Numbered from the stretch's first letter, positions 10,342 through 21,724 are shown. The stretch is DNA of 64,000 nt from Chromobacterium sinusclupearum (GCF_002902845.1 NZ_PPTF01000043.1:30809-94808); one strand, 5' to 3'. Numbers and translations: made by a program. Notes: generated by a model not told the origin, from the letters alone.

Positions 10342-10373
10342 CAAACAAAACCGCCCGGACAAGCCGGGCGGTT
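10342..10373 (-). terminator. Terminator after the phosphoesterase gene
   Basis: 10-bp perfect stem (10349-10358 with 10364-10373), 5-nt loop, with TTTTGTTTG following on the minus strand. Confidence 0.85.
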
Positions 10374-10394
10374 GCAAAGGAACGATGCTCCCGC

Positions 10395-12530
10395 TTAGTT
10401 GAACGACAGGGCGCTCAGGAAGTCGCCCATCGGCTTGCCGCCGTTCTTCACCAGCGCGGCATCGCGCGCGTTCACACCCGGCAAAGGCTTCAGGCCGAAA
10501 CGACGGGTCAGGAAACGCAGGATCGATGCGGTGTCGTACTGGGTATGATCGACAAAGCCCTTCTTGGCGAACGGCGAGATCACAATCGCCGGAATGCGGG
10601 TGCCCGGCCCCCAGCCATCGCCCTTCGGCACCGCGGCATGGTCGTAGAAACCGCCGTTTTCGTCATAGGTGACGACCACCAGCATGTTTTTCCACTGCGG
10701 GCTCTTCTGCAACTGGGCAATCACCGAGGCGATGTGCTGGTCGCCATCGGTCACGCTGGCATAACCAGGATGCTGGTTCAGATTGCCCTGCGGCTTGTAG
10801 AACGCCACTTGCGGCAACTGGCCCTTGGCGGCATCGGCGAGGAAGCTCTGGTCGAAGTCCTTCAGGTGCTTGGCGCGGTAGTCGGCCTGTTTCAGCGGAT
10901 CAAAATTGGCGAAGTAGTTGAAGGGCTGGTGATGCGGCTGGAACTGGATCGCGCCACCGTAGATCTGGGTGCTGTCGGCCAGGGCGGTATTCCAGCCGCC
11001 TGCATACCAAGCCCAGCTGACCTTCTTGTCGTCCAGACGGTCGGCAATGGTGGCCTGGGTTTGCACCGGCAAGGTAGAAGCCTTCGTCAGATCGCCGTAT
11101 TGCTTCTTGTCAGCAGACGCGTTGCCGGTCGGCTGGAACGGGGGCTGCATGGTGTTGACGGCATAAAACTTGCCATCCTTGGCTGCCGGCGTGCCGTCGC
11201 TCTTGAATTTAGGCGTAAGCGTGCTGTCATTTTTGTATAGGGCTTTGCCTGTCAGAACGGAGGCCGGGCTATTGGCGGCCGGCGTCAGGCGCACGAAATT
11301 GCCCTTGGCGTCGGTATCGATCGCCGAGATGCTGCCCTTGGCGACCGAGGTGTCCGCATTCGGATATTCCGGCGCGCAGGCGCAGATCAGATACTGGTGA
11401 TTCAGGAAAGAACCGCCGAAAGCGCCCATGAAGAAATTGTCGGCCAGCGTATACTGTTTGGCCAGCTGCCACATCGCCATCTTGCTGCCGTCGTAGTAGC
11501 CCATGGCCAGGCCGCCGGCATCGGAATAAGCGGCGAACTTGTCGTTGGCGCCGCCATTGATCTGCATCTGGTTATTGAAGAAGCGGTGCACCAGATCGCG
11601 GGTGATCACCGATTGCGACACCACCACACCCGTGCCGTTCAGGCCCTTAGGATCGTCGATCTGGAACGGCTTGTTGGCGAAGTTCGCCGTCTGCTGCTGG
11701 GTCAAGCTCACGCTCTGGCCGCCAGCGGTCAGGCCACCCCACGTCGGCGGCAATACCGGCAGCACCGAACCGTCAAAATCCTTCTGCGGCTCCACCTTGC
11801 CCTTGGAAGCCGGGTTAACACCCGGAATGCCGTTGGCGCCAGGGAACAGGCCGTACAAGTTATCAAAGCCGCGGTTCTCGGCGTAGATCACCACCACGTT
11901 CTTGATATCGCTCAGGCCCAGACGTTTGTGCAGATTGCCCTTGATATCGCCGGTGGCGCCGGCTTCCTTCACAGCGCTGGCGATGGCGTCGATGTTCTGG
12001 TTGATCGCCGCCTTCAGCGTGGCCTTGACGTCCGGATCGCTTTCCTTGTTGTGGTCGGCCATCACTTTTTCCGGATCGACGCCCAGGCGATCCGCCACGG
12101 CCTTGCGCGCGGTGGGCAGATCCATGCCGCCGTCCATCAGGTCGGCGACTTCGGTGGTCAATGAGCTGACCACCACATTATTGGCGCCGGACGGGGCGCG
12201 GAAAATCAGCGGATCGGTTACCGGGCTGGCCGTGCCGGTATCGGGATCATAACGCGTCGCATCGGTTCCCACCTCCACCAGCACTGCGCCGCTGCCTTTC
12301 AGCGAGAACGCGCCGTTGTCGTCGGTGTAGGCAAACGGCTCATTGCTGTCGCAATGACCATTGCCGTTTTGATCCAGGCACACTTTGGCGTGGCGGAAAT
12401 AGCTGCCGGTCACCACGCCACTGGTGCTGGAGGGGGCCGCGCTGGCGGAAGAGGAGCTGCCGCCGCCGCAGGCGGTCAATACGGCCGCGCCGATTAGGGT
12501 CAGCGCAAAGCCACAGGTCAAGCGTTGCAT
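10395..12530 (-). CDS. Lipoprotein phosphoesterase (acid phosphatase / phospholipase C superfamily)
   Basis: 711-residue exported protein with a lipoprotein signal (VLTAC, lipid-modified C21) and a Ser-rich linker. An N-terminal region with a DQNGNGHCDSNEPF calcium-loop-like motif precedes the phosphoesterase domain. That domain carries the family marks VIYAENRGFDNLYG, DNFFMGAFGGSFLNHQ and VTYDENGGFYDHAAVP. The family includes Francisella AcpA and bacterial non-specific phospholipases C; which substrate is used cannot be told from sequence. ATG at 12530 has AAGGAT upstream. It is divergent from a cytochrome c peroxidase gene whose promoter carries a Pho-box-like site, which fits a phosphate-scavenging role. 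Confidence 0.85.
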   Translation of the reverse strand: MQRLTCGFALTLIGAAVLTACGGGSSSSASAAPSSTSGVVTGSYFRHAKVCLDQNGNGHCDSNEPFAYTDDNGAFSLKGSGAVLVEVGTDATRYDPDTGTASPVTDPLIFRAPSGANNVVVSSLTTEVADLMDGGMDLPTARKAVADRLGVDPEKVMADHNKESDPDVKATLKAAINQNIDAIASAVKEAGATGDIKGNLHKRLGLSDIKNVVVIYAENRGFDNLYGLFPGANGIPGVNPASKGKVEPQKDFDGSVLPVLPPTWGGLTAGGQSVSLTQQQTANFANKPFQIDDPKGLNGTGVVVSQSVITRDLVHRFFNNQMQINGGANDKFAAYSDAGGLAMGYYDGSKMAMWQLAKQYTLADNFFMGAFGGSFLNHQYLICACAPEYPNADTSVAKGSISAIDTDAKGNFVRLTPAANSPASVLTGKALYKNDSTLTPKFKSDGTPAAKDGKFYAVNTMQPPFQPTGNASADKKQYGDLTKASTLPVQTQATIADRLDDKKVSWAWYAGGWNTALADSTQIYGGAIQFQPHHQPFNYFANFDPLKQADYRAKHLKDFDQSFLADAAKGQLPQVAFYKPQGNLNQHPGYASVTDGDQHIASVIAQLQKSPQWKNMLVVVTYDENGGFYDHAAVPKGDGWGPGTRIPAIVISPFAKKGFVDHTQYDTASILRFLTRRFGLKPLPGVNARDAALVKNGGKPMGDFLSALSFN

Positions 12531-12648
12531 GGGATGATCATCCTTGCGGTTTGATGGAGTGTGCGGATTATCCTGATGGAATGTTTCAGCACGTTTACAA
12601 GTTGTTAACATTCTCCGCCCTCACCACATCCGGGAAACAAATCGCCTG

Positions 12649-12682
12649 CTGTCACATTTCCGTCACTTTCACGCAGTACAGT
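12649..12682 (+). promoter_or_regulatory. Pho-box-like PhoB-type promoter
   Basis: Two direct repeats, CTGTCAC (12649-12655) and CCGTCAC (12660-12666), are separated by ATTT, matching the 7-4-7 layout of a PhoB box. Exactly 10 nt further is TACAGT (12677-12682), the classical distance to the -10 in PhoB-activated promoters, and no good -35 is present. ATG of the peroxidase follows at 12711. Confidence 0.55.
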
Positions 12683-12710
12683 CGCCGCCACACCTCATTC
12701 ATCCGACATC

Positions 12711-13958
12711 ATGCTGCGCACACTCATCCCGCTATCGATACTGGCCGCCCTTTCCACCGCTCCGCTTGCCGCGCCGCCCGCCCAACCGGCCCACGTCGGC
12801 GCCGCCTATGCGCCCGGCCCCCACCCGGTCAGCGCCAAGGCCTTGGAAAGTTTGGGACGCCAGCTATTCTTCGACCGCTCGCTATCGGCATCCGGCGCCA
12901 TGTCCTGCGCCACCTGCCATAGCCCAGCGCATGCCTATGGCCCGCCCAACGGACTGGCCGTGCAACTGGGCGGCGCCGATGGCAAGCAGCCGGGCACCCG
13001 CGCCGTGCCGTCCCTGCGCTATCTGCAAACCGTGCCGGCCTTCAGCGAACACTTCCATGACGACGATGGCAATGACAGCGAGGATGCCGGCCCGACTGGC
13101 GGCTTCACCTGGGATGGCCGCGCCGACTCTACCCACAGCCAGGCCTCCCTGCCCTTGCTGGCCGCCAACGAAATGGCCAATGGCACGCCGGCTGCCGTAG
13201 TGAAAAAATTGCAGGCGTCGCCCGCTGCCGGCCGCTTCCGCCAGCTATTCGGCGCCGACATCTTCAGCCATCCCGACATGGCCTTTGCCAAGGCGGTGCT
13301 GGCATTGGAAGTCTTCCAGCAGAACCCCAGGGAATTTGCGCCTTACGACAGCAAGTACGATGCCTATCTGCGCGGCCAAACCAAGCTCAGCGCCCAGGAA
13401 ATGCGCGGGCTGAAAGCCTTCAATGACCCGGCCAAGGGCAATTGCGCGTCCTGCCACCTGAGCGCGCGCAGCGAAAACGGCGCGTTTCCGCTGTTCAGCG
13501 ATTTCGGCCACATCGCCGTCGGCGCGCCGCGCAACCCGGCCATCGCCGCCAACCACAACAGCCATTACTACGACCTGGGCCTGTGCGGTCCTTATCGCAC
13601 CGACCTCAAGAACCACCCCGAATACTGCGGCCTGTTCCGCACGCCCAGCCTGCGCAATGTCGCCACGCGCAAAACCTTCTTCCACAACGGCGCGTTCAAC
13701 GATCTGCGCCAGGTATTGCGCTTCTACGCCGAGCGCGACACGCATCCGGAAAAGTGGTACCCGAAGGGCAAGGATGGCAAGGTGGCGAAGTTTGATGACC
13801 TGCCCGCGCGCTACCACGGCAACGTCAACATGGAGCCGCCATTCGGCGGCAAACCCGGCGCCAAGGCGGCTTTCGACGAAAAAGACATCAACGACATGCT
13901 CGCCTTCCTGAAAACGCTGAACGACGGCTACAAGCCGCCCAAGCCGAAGAAGAGCTGA
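12711..13958 (+). CDS. Di-haem cytochrome c peroxidase (CcpA/MauG family)
   Basis: Periplasmic protein that reduces hydrogen peroxide using electrons from c-type cytochromes, or a MauG-like relative. 415 residues. A Sec signal ends near residue 20 (PLAA). Two haem-binding motifs are present: C66-A-T-C69-H70 and C245-A-S-C248-H249, as expected for the two-domain fold. The C-terminal tail is Lys/Pro-rich. The ATG at 12711 has little ribosome-binding complementarity. It faces away from the phosphoesterase gene and appears to have a PhoB-type promoter. Confidence 0.9.
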   Translation: MLRTLIPLSILAALSTAPLAAPPAQPAHVGAAYAPGPHPVSAKALESLGRQLFFDRSLSASGAMSCATCHSPAHAYGPPNGLAVQLGGADGKQPGTRAVPSLRYLQTVPAFSEHFHDDDGNDSEDAGPTGGFTWDGRADSTHSQASLPLLAANEMANGTPAAVVKKLQASPAAGRFRQLFGADIFSHPDMAFAKAVLALEVFQQNPREFAPYDSKYDAYLRGQTKLSAQEMRGLKAFNDPAKGNCASCHLSARSENGAFPLFSDFGHIAVGAPRNPAIAANHNSHYYDLGLCGPYRTDLKNHPEYCGLFRTPSLRNVATRKTFFHNGAFNDLRQVLRFYAERDTHPEKWYPKGKDGKVAKFDDLPARYHGNVNMEPPFGGKPGAKAAFDEKDINDMLAFLKTLNDGYKPPKPKKS

Positions 13959-13993
13959 GCCTGCTCGCCCCCGATCAGGCGGGCAGCCAACAA

Positions 13994-14021
13994 AAAAGCC
14001 CACCGCGAACGGTGGGCTTTT
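13994..14021. terminator. Bidirectional terminator between peroxidase gene and purA
   Basis: 12-bp stem including flanking A/T runs (13994-14005 with 14010-14021), loop CGAA. It serves the convergent genes on both strands. Confidence 0.88.
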
Positions 14022-14046
14022 GCTTGGGCTTGCGCCTGCTAACGGC

Positions 14047-15363
<1,317 letters not shown>

Positions 15364-15381
15364 TCAGATTCAAATAAAAAA

Positions 15382-16533
15382 TCAATGAAACGGCGCCAGC
15401 TGCCAGCCCTGCTCGGCCGGCACCAGCTCGCGATCGCAATTCAACGCTTCCGCCGATTCGCCCAGATAATCCACCACCACCATCTCGCCTGAGGCGCGCA
15501 GACGCGCCACTTCCTCAGCGGCAGCCGGCAGATGGCGGGCCGCCACGCGGATGCCTCGGCTGGAGTCCCGCTCCGGCAGGATGCGCAGCAGGTCGCGCAA
15601 ATCCAGGCTGAAGCCGGTGGCCGGACGGGCGCGGCCAAAGCGCCGGCCCACATTGTCGTAGCGGCCGCCGCGCGCGATGGCGTCGGACCAGCCCGGCGCG
15701 TAAGCCGCGAACATCAGGCCGGTGTGATAGAAGTCGCCGCGCAGCTCGGCCAGATCGAAGCTCAGCTCCACCCTGCCCTGCATCGCGCGGGCGATGGCGG
15801 ACAGCTGCATCAGCCCCAGCTCCACCTCCGGCAGCGAAGGCAGACGGGTACGCGCCTTCTCTAGCACAGAAGCCGGGCCATACAACTCCGGCAGCGCCAG
15901 GAAAGCGCCCTTGTAAGGTTCGGCCACGCCGGCCACCAGCGCGGCGATGCCGGCGGCGTCCTTATTCTGCAAGAGGCCGAACAGCTCGCGGCTCACCTCC
16001 GGCGCGAGGCCGGCCGCCGCGGCCAAGCCCCGGTAGATGGCGATATGGCCCACGTCCAGACGCAGTTTTTCCACGCCGGCTTTTTCCAGCGTGGACAGCA
16101 TCAAATCGATGATCTCCAGATCGGCCTCAATGCCGGCATAGCCGTACAGCTCCGCCCCCACCTGCAGCGGCTCGCGCGAGCTGGTCAGGCCGGACGGACG
16201 GCTATGCACCACGCTGCCGGCGTAGCACAGGCGGGTGACGCCGGTGCGGCCGCCCAACAGGTGGGCGTCGATGCGCGCCACCTGCGGCGTGATGTCGGCG
16301 CGCAGGCCCAGCTGGCGACCGGACAACTGATCGTCCAGCTTGAAGGTTTTCAGATCCAGCGTGACGTCGCCTTCGCTGACCAGCGAATCGATGTACTCGA
16401 TCAGCGGCGGCAGCACCAGCTCGTAGCCAGCCACGCGAAAGCCTTCCAGCATCGCGGCCTTGGCGGACTCAACCTGGCGCGCCGTGGCCGGCAGGATGTC
16501 CGCGATATATTCAGGTAACAGCCAATTACGCAT
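15382..16533 (-). CDS. hisZ: ATP phosphoribosyltransferase regulatory subunit
   Basis: HisRS-like paralogue that partners the short HisG to form the first, feedback-regulated enzyme of histidine synthesis. 383 residues with a class II aaRS-like catalytic fold (opening WLLPEYIADILP) but no anticodon-binding domain. A separate true hisS lies at 23530-24801, which supports the HisZ call. It sits between hflC and purA, as in other Neisseriales. Confidence 0.93.
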   Translation of the reverse strand: MRNWLLPEYIADILPATARQVESAKAAMLEGFRVAGYELVLPPLIEYIDSLVSEGDVTLDLKTFKLDDQLSGRQLGLRADITPQVARIDAHLLGGRTGVTRLCYAGSVVHSRPSGLTSSREPLQVGAELYGYAGIEADLEIIDLMLSTLEKAGVEKLRLDVGHIAIYRGLAAAAGLAPEVSRELFGLLQNKDAAGIAALVAGVAEPYKGAFLALPELYGPASVLEKARTRLPSLPEVELGLMQLSAIARAMQGRVELSFDLAELRGDFYHTGLMFAAYAPGWSDAIARGGRYDNVGRRFGRARPATGFSLDLRDLLRILPERDSSRGIRVAARHLPAAAEEVARLRASGEMVVVDYLGESAEALNCDRELVPAEQGWQLAPFH

Positions 16534-16546
16534 TTCGTTTCAACAG

Positions 16547-16573
16547 AATAAAAGGCGGGAGGAGCCCCGCCTT
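16547..16573 (-). terminator. Terminator after hflC
   Basis: 8-bp stem (16552-16559 with 16566-16573) followed on the minus strand by TTTTATT. It separates the hfq-hflXKC unit from hisZ-purA, possibly only partly. Confidence 0.7.
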
Positions 16574-16630
16574 GTCATCAGCAAACTGGCCAGGTCGCCC
16601 CGGCCAGTCTTCTTTATACTAAATTGTCGC

Positions 16631-17515
16631 TTACTTGCTCTTGCCTTGTCCCGCCTGCGGGTTCTTCAGGTACTTGAAGAAATCGCTGCTCGGGTCCAGC
16701 ACCAGCACGTCGCTCTTGTTCTTGAACGACTCCTTGTACGCATCCATGCTGCGCCAGAAGGCGTAGAACTCCGGATTCTTGCCGTAGGCCTCGGCGTAGA
16801 TCGCCCCCGCCTTGGCATCGCCCACGCCCTTCAGCTCCTGCGCCTTGCGATAGGCTTCAGCCAGGATCACGTCGCGCTGCTTGTCGGCTTCCGCCCGCAC
16901 CCGCTCGGCATCGGCCGCGCCTTCGCTGCGCAGCTTGCTGGCCACGGTGCGGCGCTCGGACTGCATGCGGTCATAGACGGAACTGCTTATTTTATCCGGA
17001 AAGTCGACGCGTTTTAAGCGGACATCGAGAATTTCCACACCTATTTTACGCGCATCCGCGTCCGCGCGCTTGCGAACCGTCTCCATGACCTGGTCGCGCT
17101 GACCGGAAATGACGTCGGCAACGGTCTTCTGGCCGAACTCCGCGCGCAGGCCATCATTGATGGTCTGCTTCAGACGCGCCACGGCGGCAGCCTCGGTGCC
17201 GACGCTCTTGTAGAACTGCGACACATCGACCACGCGCCATTTCACGAAGCTGTCCACCAGCACGTTCTTCTTCTCGCGGGTGTTGAACAGCTCAGGCGTT
17301 TCCGCATCGATGGTCTGCACGCGGCGGTCGAAGTAGCGCACGTTCTGCAGCAGCGGAATCTTGAACTGGATGCCCGGCTGGGAGATCACCTTGACCACCT
17401 CGCCGAATTGGAAGACCAGCGCGTACTGGCGCTGATCGACGGTGAACAGCGACAAGCTGGCGACAAACAGCGCGCCGGCGATCGCCACCAGGGTTGGGAT
17501 CAGTCTTTGCGTCAT
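16631..17515 (-). CDS. hflC: HflC, SPFH-family modulator of FtsH protease
   Basis: Inner-membrane SPFH/band 7 protein that forms the periplasmic cage with HflK around FtsH. 294 residues: one N-terminal membrane anchor (about residues 6-25), then the SPFH domain starting VDQRQYALVFQFGEVVK, and a long helical region rich in Glu/Arg/Ala. Its ATG overlaps the hflK stop by 4 nt, implying translational coupling. Confidence 0.96.
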   Translation of the reverse strand: MTQRLIPTLVAIAGALFVASLSLFTVDQRQYALVFQFGEVVKVISQPGIQFKIPLLQNVRYFDRRVQTIDAETPELFNTREKKNVLVDSFVKWRVVDVSQFYKSVGTEAAAVARLKQTINDGLRAEFGQKTVADVISGQRDQVMETVRKRADADARKIGVEILDVRLKRVDFPDKISSSVYDRMQSERRTVASKLRSEGAADAERVRAEADKQRDVILAEAYRKAQELKGVGDAKAGAIYAEAYGKNPEFYAFWRSMDAYKESFKNKSDVLVLDPSSDFFKYLKNPQAGQGKSK

Positions 17516-18750
17516 CGCTCCGCTCCAAAAATATCGCGACCGCGCGAGGTATCGCGCCCGTTCTTGGCCGCCGGCGGATTAGCCGGCTGGGCCGGGGCCG
17601 CAGGGGCCGGGCTCGCGGAGGGTTGGGCGGGAGCCGGCGCGGCGGCGCCGGGAGCGGTCATCTGCATCAGCTTGTCCAGCGGCAGGTAGAGCAGGCTGTT
17701 GCCGCCCTTCTGATCCACCAGCACCTTGCTGCTGTTGTGCATGATCTGCTGCATCATGTCGAGGTACATGCGGTCGCGCATGACCTTGGGCGCCTTGTTG
17801 TATTCAGGCAACACTTGCTTGAATCGCTGGGCATCACCCTCGGCTCGTTCCACCACCTGCTGCTGGTAAGCCTCGGCTTCCTGCACCAGGCGCGAGGCCA
17901 TGCCCTTGGCCTTGGGCACCACCTCGTTGGCGTAGGCCATGCCCTCGTTCAGCAGCTTGTCCTTGTCCTGGCCCGCTTTCACCGCGTCGTCGAACGCCGC
18001 CAGCACCTGCTGCGGCGGCTGCACGTCGTTGATGTTGACCTTGGCGATGCGGATGCCGGCCTGGTAACGGTCCAGCACTTCCTGGATCAGCTTGTGCGCG
18101 TCGACTGCGATCTGGGCGCGGCCCTCGTTCAGGACGAAGTCCACCTTGTTGCGGCCGACCACCTCGCGGATGGCGGTTTCCGTCGCCTGCTTGACCAGGT
18201 CCTTGCCGTCGCGCTCGCGCGCGGCGTTATTGAACAGAAACGCGCGCGCATCCTTGATGTCGTACTGCACCGACAGCTGCACATCGATGATGTTCTGGTC
18301 TTCGGTCAGCATCAGCGACTCTTCCGGCACGCGGTTCTGCGCGCTGCCACGATAACCGACTTCGACGCTGCGCACTTCGGTCAGGTTGACGATCTCGGAT
18401 TTCTCGAACGGATACGGCGCGCGCCATTGCAGGCCCGGCTCGGTCAGGCGATTGAAACTGCCCAGCCGCAGCACCACGCCGGCTTCCCGCGCATCCACCA
18501 CGTAGAAGCCGCTGGCCAGCCACAAGGCGGCCAATACGCCGATCACGGCGGCGGCGCCGCCTTTGAACGACGGCGGCGACATGCCGGAACCGGGGCGTCC
18601 GCCCTGGCCCATCGGATTGTTCGGGCCGCCATTGCCGGACTTGCCGCCCAGCAGGCGGGACAGTTTGCGGTTCAGATCACGGAACACTTCATCGAGGTCC
18701 GGTGGCCCATTCTGGCCGTTTCGGCCACGGTTCGGGTCATTCTGCGACAT
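17512..18750 (-). CDS. hflK: HflK, SPFH-family modulator of FtsH protease
   Basis: Partner of HflC. 412 residues from ATG at 18750: an N-terminal cytosolic part rich in Gly/Asn/Pro, a membrane segment, the SPFH domain opening YVVDAREAGVVLRLG, and an Ala/Pro-rich C-terminal tail. ATG at 18750 gives a 14-nt overlap with hflX; the longer frame to 18801 would need TTG and a larger overlap. Confidence 0.95.
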   Translation of the reverse strand: MSQNDPNRGRNGQNGPPDLDEVFRDLNRKLSRLLGGKSGNGGPNNPMGQGGRPGSGMSPPSFKGGAAAVIGVLAALWLASGFYVVDAREAGVVLRLGSFNRLTEPGLQWRAPYPFEKSEIVNLTEVRSVEVGYRGSAQNRVPEESLMLTEDQNIIDVQLSVQYDIKDARAFLFNNAARERDGKDLVKQATETAIREVVGRNKVDFVLNEGRAQIAVDAHKLIQEVLDRYQAGIRIAKVNINDVQPPQQVLAAFDDAVKAGQDKDKLLNEGMAYANEVVPKAKGMASRLVQEAEAYQQQVVERAEGDAQRFKQVLPEYNKAPKVMRDRMYLDMMQQIMHNSSKVLVDQKGGNSLLYLPLDKLMQMTAPGAAAPAPAQPSASPAPAAPAQPANPPAAKNGRDTSRGRDIFGAER

Positions 18751-19867
18751 GCTCGTATGGTTCTTTATGGTTGTTTGCGAAAGGTTGCACCCGTTCGGCA
18801 ATCGCCTCGCGCAAGAGTTCCAGCCCCTCGCCCTTCAGCGCCGATACGCGTACCGAAACGATCTGGCCATCCTCGCCGCGCTCGATCTCCGGCGGCAGCG
18901 CTTTCAGATCGCATTTGTTCCATACGATGAGCTGCGGAATGCCATCGGCGTCGATTTCGGCCAGCACCTTGTTCACTTCCTCGATCTGCGCATCGCGCAT
19001 CTCGTTGGCGCAGTCCACCACATGCAGCAGCAGATTGGCCTGGACCGTCTCCTCCAGCGTGGCGCGGAAAGCCGCCACCAGGGTATGCGGCAGATCGCGG
19101 ATGAAGCCGACGGTGTCGGACAGCACGACGGAGTTTTGGTGGTTCAGGAACAGCTTGCGGCTGGTGGTGTCCAGCGTGGCGAACAGCTGGTCGGCGGCGT
19201 AGCTGTTGGCCTTGGTCAGCGCATTGAACAAGGTGGATTTGCCGGCGTTGGTATAGCCGACGATGGACACCGAAGCGATGCCGGCGCGATTGCGCCCCTT
19301 GCGCTGGGTGTTGCGCTGCTTCTGCACCTGGGCCAAACGCTCCTTCAGCGCCTTGACGCGGATGCCGAGCAGGCGGCGGTCGGTTTCCAGCTGGGTTTCG
19401 CCTGGGCCGCGCAGGCCGATGCCGCCCTTTTGCCGCTCCAAGTGGGTCCAGCCGCGCACCAGCCGCGTGGACAGATGCGACAGCTGGGCCAGTTCCACCT
19501 GCAGCTTGCCTTCATGGCTGCGGGCGCGCTGAGCGAAAATATCGAGGATCAAGCTGTTGCGGTCGATCACGCGGCACTGGATCACGCGCTCCAGGTTGCG
19601 CTCCTGGCCCGGCGACAACGCGTGGTTGAAGATCACCACGTTGGCGCCGGTGGCCCGCACCATGGACGCGATCTCCTCCACCTTGCCCTTGCCGGCGAAC
19701 AGGGCCGCGTCGGGGCGCTGACGCTTGCCCTGCACCATGCCGAGAATTTCGACATGGCTGCTGCGCACCAGCTCGGCGCACTCGGCGACACTTTCCTGGT
19801 AGTCGGCATCACCAAAATCCAGGCTGACCAGGACGGCCTGGTCGCCTAAGTCGGGACGATCAAACAT
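18737..19867 (-). CDS. hflX: Ribosome-associated GTPase HflX
   Basis: GTPase that binds 50S subunits and splits stalled or heat-damaged 70S ribosomes. 376 residues: N-terminal HflX domain with the GLRGPGETQLETDRR signature, a G domain with GYTNAGKST, DTVGFIRDLP and NKCD, and a C-terminal region. ATG at 19867 (MFDRPDLGD) fits family starts better than the upstream ATG at 19921. Placed between hfq and hflK, as in E. coli. Confidence 0.96.
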   Translation of the reverse strand: MFDRPDLGDQAVLVSLDFGDADYQESVAECAELVRSSHVEILGMVQGKRQRPDAALFAGKGKVEEIASMVRATGANVVIFNHALSPGQERNLERVIQCRVIDRNSLILDIFAQRARSHEGKLQVELAQLSHLSTRLVRGWTHLERQKGGIGLRGPGETQLETDRRLLGIRVKALKERLAQVQKQRNTQRKGRNRAGIASVSIVGYTNAGKSTLFNALTKANSYAADQLFATLDTTSRKLFLNHQNSVVLSDTVGFIRDLPHTLVAAFRATLEETVQANLLLHVVDCANEMRDAQIEEVNKVLAEIDADGIPQLIVWNKCDLKALPPEIERGEDGQIVSVRVSALKGEGLELLREAIAERVQPFANNHKEPYEHVAE

Positions 19868-19959
19868 GCTGTAGCAATCTAGTGCGGCGATAAAAGACAA
19901 AGGCCGAAAGGCCGCATGCATGATGCGGCCAATCGGCCCGGGCGGCGAGGCCGGCTGCC

Positions 19960-20220
19960 TTAGGCGTCCTGCGCCTGTTCCTGCTTCTGCGCCGGGTGTT
20001 CGTGCGGGATGGTAACCGCGCGAGCCGGGACCACGGTGGAGATGGCGTGCTTGTAAACCATCTGGGTGACCGTATTCTTCAGCAGAACCACGTACTGGTC
20101 GAAGGATTCAACCTGACCCTGCAGCTTGATGCCGTTGACCAGATAGATGGAGACCGGCACGTGTTCCTTACGCAGGATGTTCAGGAACGGGTCTTGTAAC
20201 ATTTGCCCTTTAGAGCTCAT
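19960..20220 (-). CDS. hfq: RNA chaperone Hfq
   Basis: Hexameric Sm-like protein that pairs small RNAs with mRNAs. 86 residues. The Sm1 region ([19 protein letters not shown]) and Sm2 motif ([10 protein letters not shown]) are intact. The C-terminal tail is short and rich in Gln/Ala, as in betaproteobacteria. An AGAAAAACG ribosome binding region precedes the ATG. First gene of hfq-hflX-hflK-hflC. Confidence 0.98.
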   Translation of the reverse strand: MSSKGQMLQDPFLNILRKEHVPVSIYLVNGIKLQGQVESFDQYVVLLKNTVTQMVYKHAISTVVPARAVTIPHEHPAQKQEQAQDA

Positions 20221-20311
20221 TCGTTTTTCTCCGAATCGTTGATTGTTGTATTAACTGTACAGCGAACAGCGCGGCGGCCTGCTTATTTTTAGCAGAAAAC
20301 ATTCCGGCGTA

Positions 20312-21724
20312 CTATTTTTTGCTGTTTTTGCCGTAGCGAACTTCTTTTTCCCTGCCCCGCATCTTGGACATCGGCTTAGGCTTGGCCCGGGATTTCTCCT
20401 TGCCGTCGTCGTTGTCGAACGGGTTTTCCGACGATTTATACTGCACTCTCAGCGGGGTGCCCTGCAGTTTGAACACTTTACGGAAAGTATGTTCCAAATA
20501 GCGGGTGTAGCTGTTGGGTATATTGTCGAGCGCGTTGCCGTGCACGACGATGATAGGCGGATTCTGCCCGCCTTGGTGCGCATAGCGCATCTTGGGGCGG
20601 ATCAGGCCGCTGCGCGGCGGTTGCTGGCGCTCCAGCGCCACCTGCAGCACCCGCGTCAGCTTCGGCGTCGCCAGCTTCACCATCGCGGCGCGGTAAGCCT
20701 CGTCGATCGATTTGAACAAGTCTGCCACACCTCGGCCCTCGATGGCCGAGATGTAATGAAACTTTGCGAAATCCAGGAAGTTGAGCTTGCGCGCGATCTC
20801 GCGGCGCACGGTGTCTTTCTGCTCGCTGTCCAGGTTGTCCCACTTGTTGACCGCCACCACCAGGGCGCGGCCCGCTTCCAGCGCGAAACCGGCGATGGTG
20901 GCGTCCTGCTCGGAGATGTCCAGCTGGGCATCCAGCACCAGCACCGCGACGTTGGCGTCTTCAATCGCCTTCATGGTCTTGATGACGGAGAATTTCTCCA
21001 GCATCTCGTTGACCTTGGCGCGGCGACGCACGCCGGCGGTGTCGATGATGGTATAGGTATGGCCTTCGCGCTCAAAATCAATATAGATGCTGTCGCGGGT
21101 GGTGCCGGCCTGGTCGAAGGCGATGACGCGCTCCTCGCCCAGAATGGCGTTCACCAGGGTGGACTTGCCGACATTCGGCCGGCCGATCACGGCGAACTTC
21201 GGATGGCGGCTGTCTTCTTCCTCCACTTCATCGGGGAAGCCCTCCAGCACCAGTTCCATCAGCTCGCGCACGCCGTCGCCGTGGGCGGCGGAAATCACCA
21301 GCGGCTCCCCCAGCGCCAGTTCATGGAACTCGGCGCCGGCGATGGCATGCTTCATGCCTTCCGCCTTGTTGACGGCCAGGAACACCGGACGGTCCAGTTG
21401 GCGCAGGCGGTTGGCGATGATCTTGTCTTGCGGCGTCAGGCCGGAACGGCCGTCCACCAGGAACACCACGGCATCGGCTTCGTCAACGGCCTGCAAGGTC
21501 TGCTTGGCCATTTCGAACAGGATGCCTTCGTCCACCACCGGCTCGAAACCGCCGGTGTCCACCACCAGATACGGCTTCTCGCCGACCCGGCCGTGACCGT
21601 AATGACGGTCACGCGTCAGGCCCGGCTGGTCGGCGACCAGGGCGTCACGGCTGCGGGTCAGCCGGTTGAAGAGGGTCGACTTGCCCACATTGGGGCGGCC
21701 GACCAGCGCTACGGTAGGTTTCAT
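20312..21724 (-). CDS. der: Ribosome biogenesis GTPase Der (EngA)
   Basis: GTPase with two tandem G domains required for 50S assembly. 470 residues. Both domains carry GRPNVGKST (near residues 8-16 and about 185), [15 protein letters not shown] switch II motifs and NKAE/NKWD specificity motifs. The KH-like C-terminal domain ends in a basic tail. It directly follows bamB, a conserved pairing. Confidence 0.97.
   Translation of the reverse strand: MKPTVALVGRPNVGKSTLFNRLTRSRDALVADQPGLTRDRHYGHGRVGEKPYLVVDTGGFEPVVDEGILFEMAKQTLQAVDEADAVVFLVDGRSGLTPQDKIIANRLRQLDRPVFLAVNKAEGMKHAIAGAEFHELALGEPLVISAAHGDGVRELMELVLEGFPDEVEEEDSRHPKFAVIGRPNVGKSTLVNAILGEERVIAFDQAGTTRDSIYIDFEREGHTYTIIDTAGVRRRAKVNEMLEKFSVIKTMKAIEDANVAVLVLDAQLDISEQDATIAGFALEAGRALVVAVNKWDNLDSEQKDTVRREIARKLNFLDFAKFHYISAIEGRGVADLFKSIDEAYRAAMVKLATPKLTRVLQVALERQQPPRSGLIRPKMRYAHQGGQNPPIIVVHGNALDNIPNSYTRYLEHTFRKVFKLQGTPLRVQYKSSENPFDNDDGKEKSRAKPKPMSKMRGREKEVRYGKNSKK

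Noticed and set aside
15382..16533. Histidyl-tRNA synthetase.
   Set aside because: HisRS-like fold but without the anticodon-binding domain and next to purA; a true hisS is present at 23530-24801, so HisZ fits.
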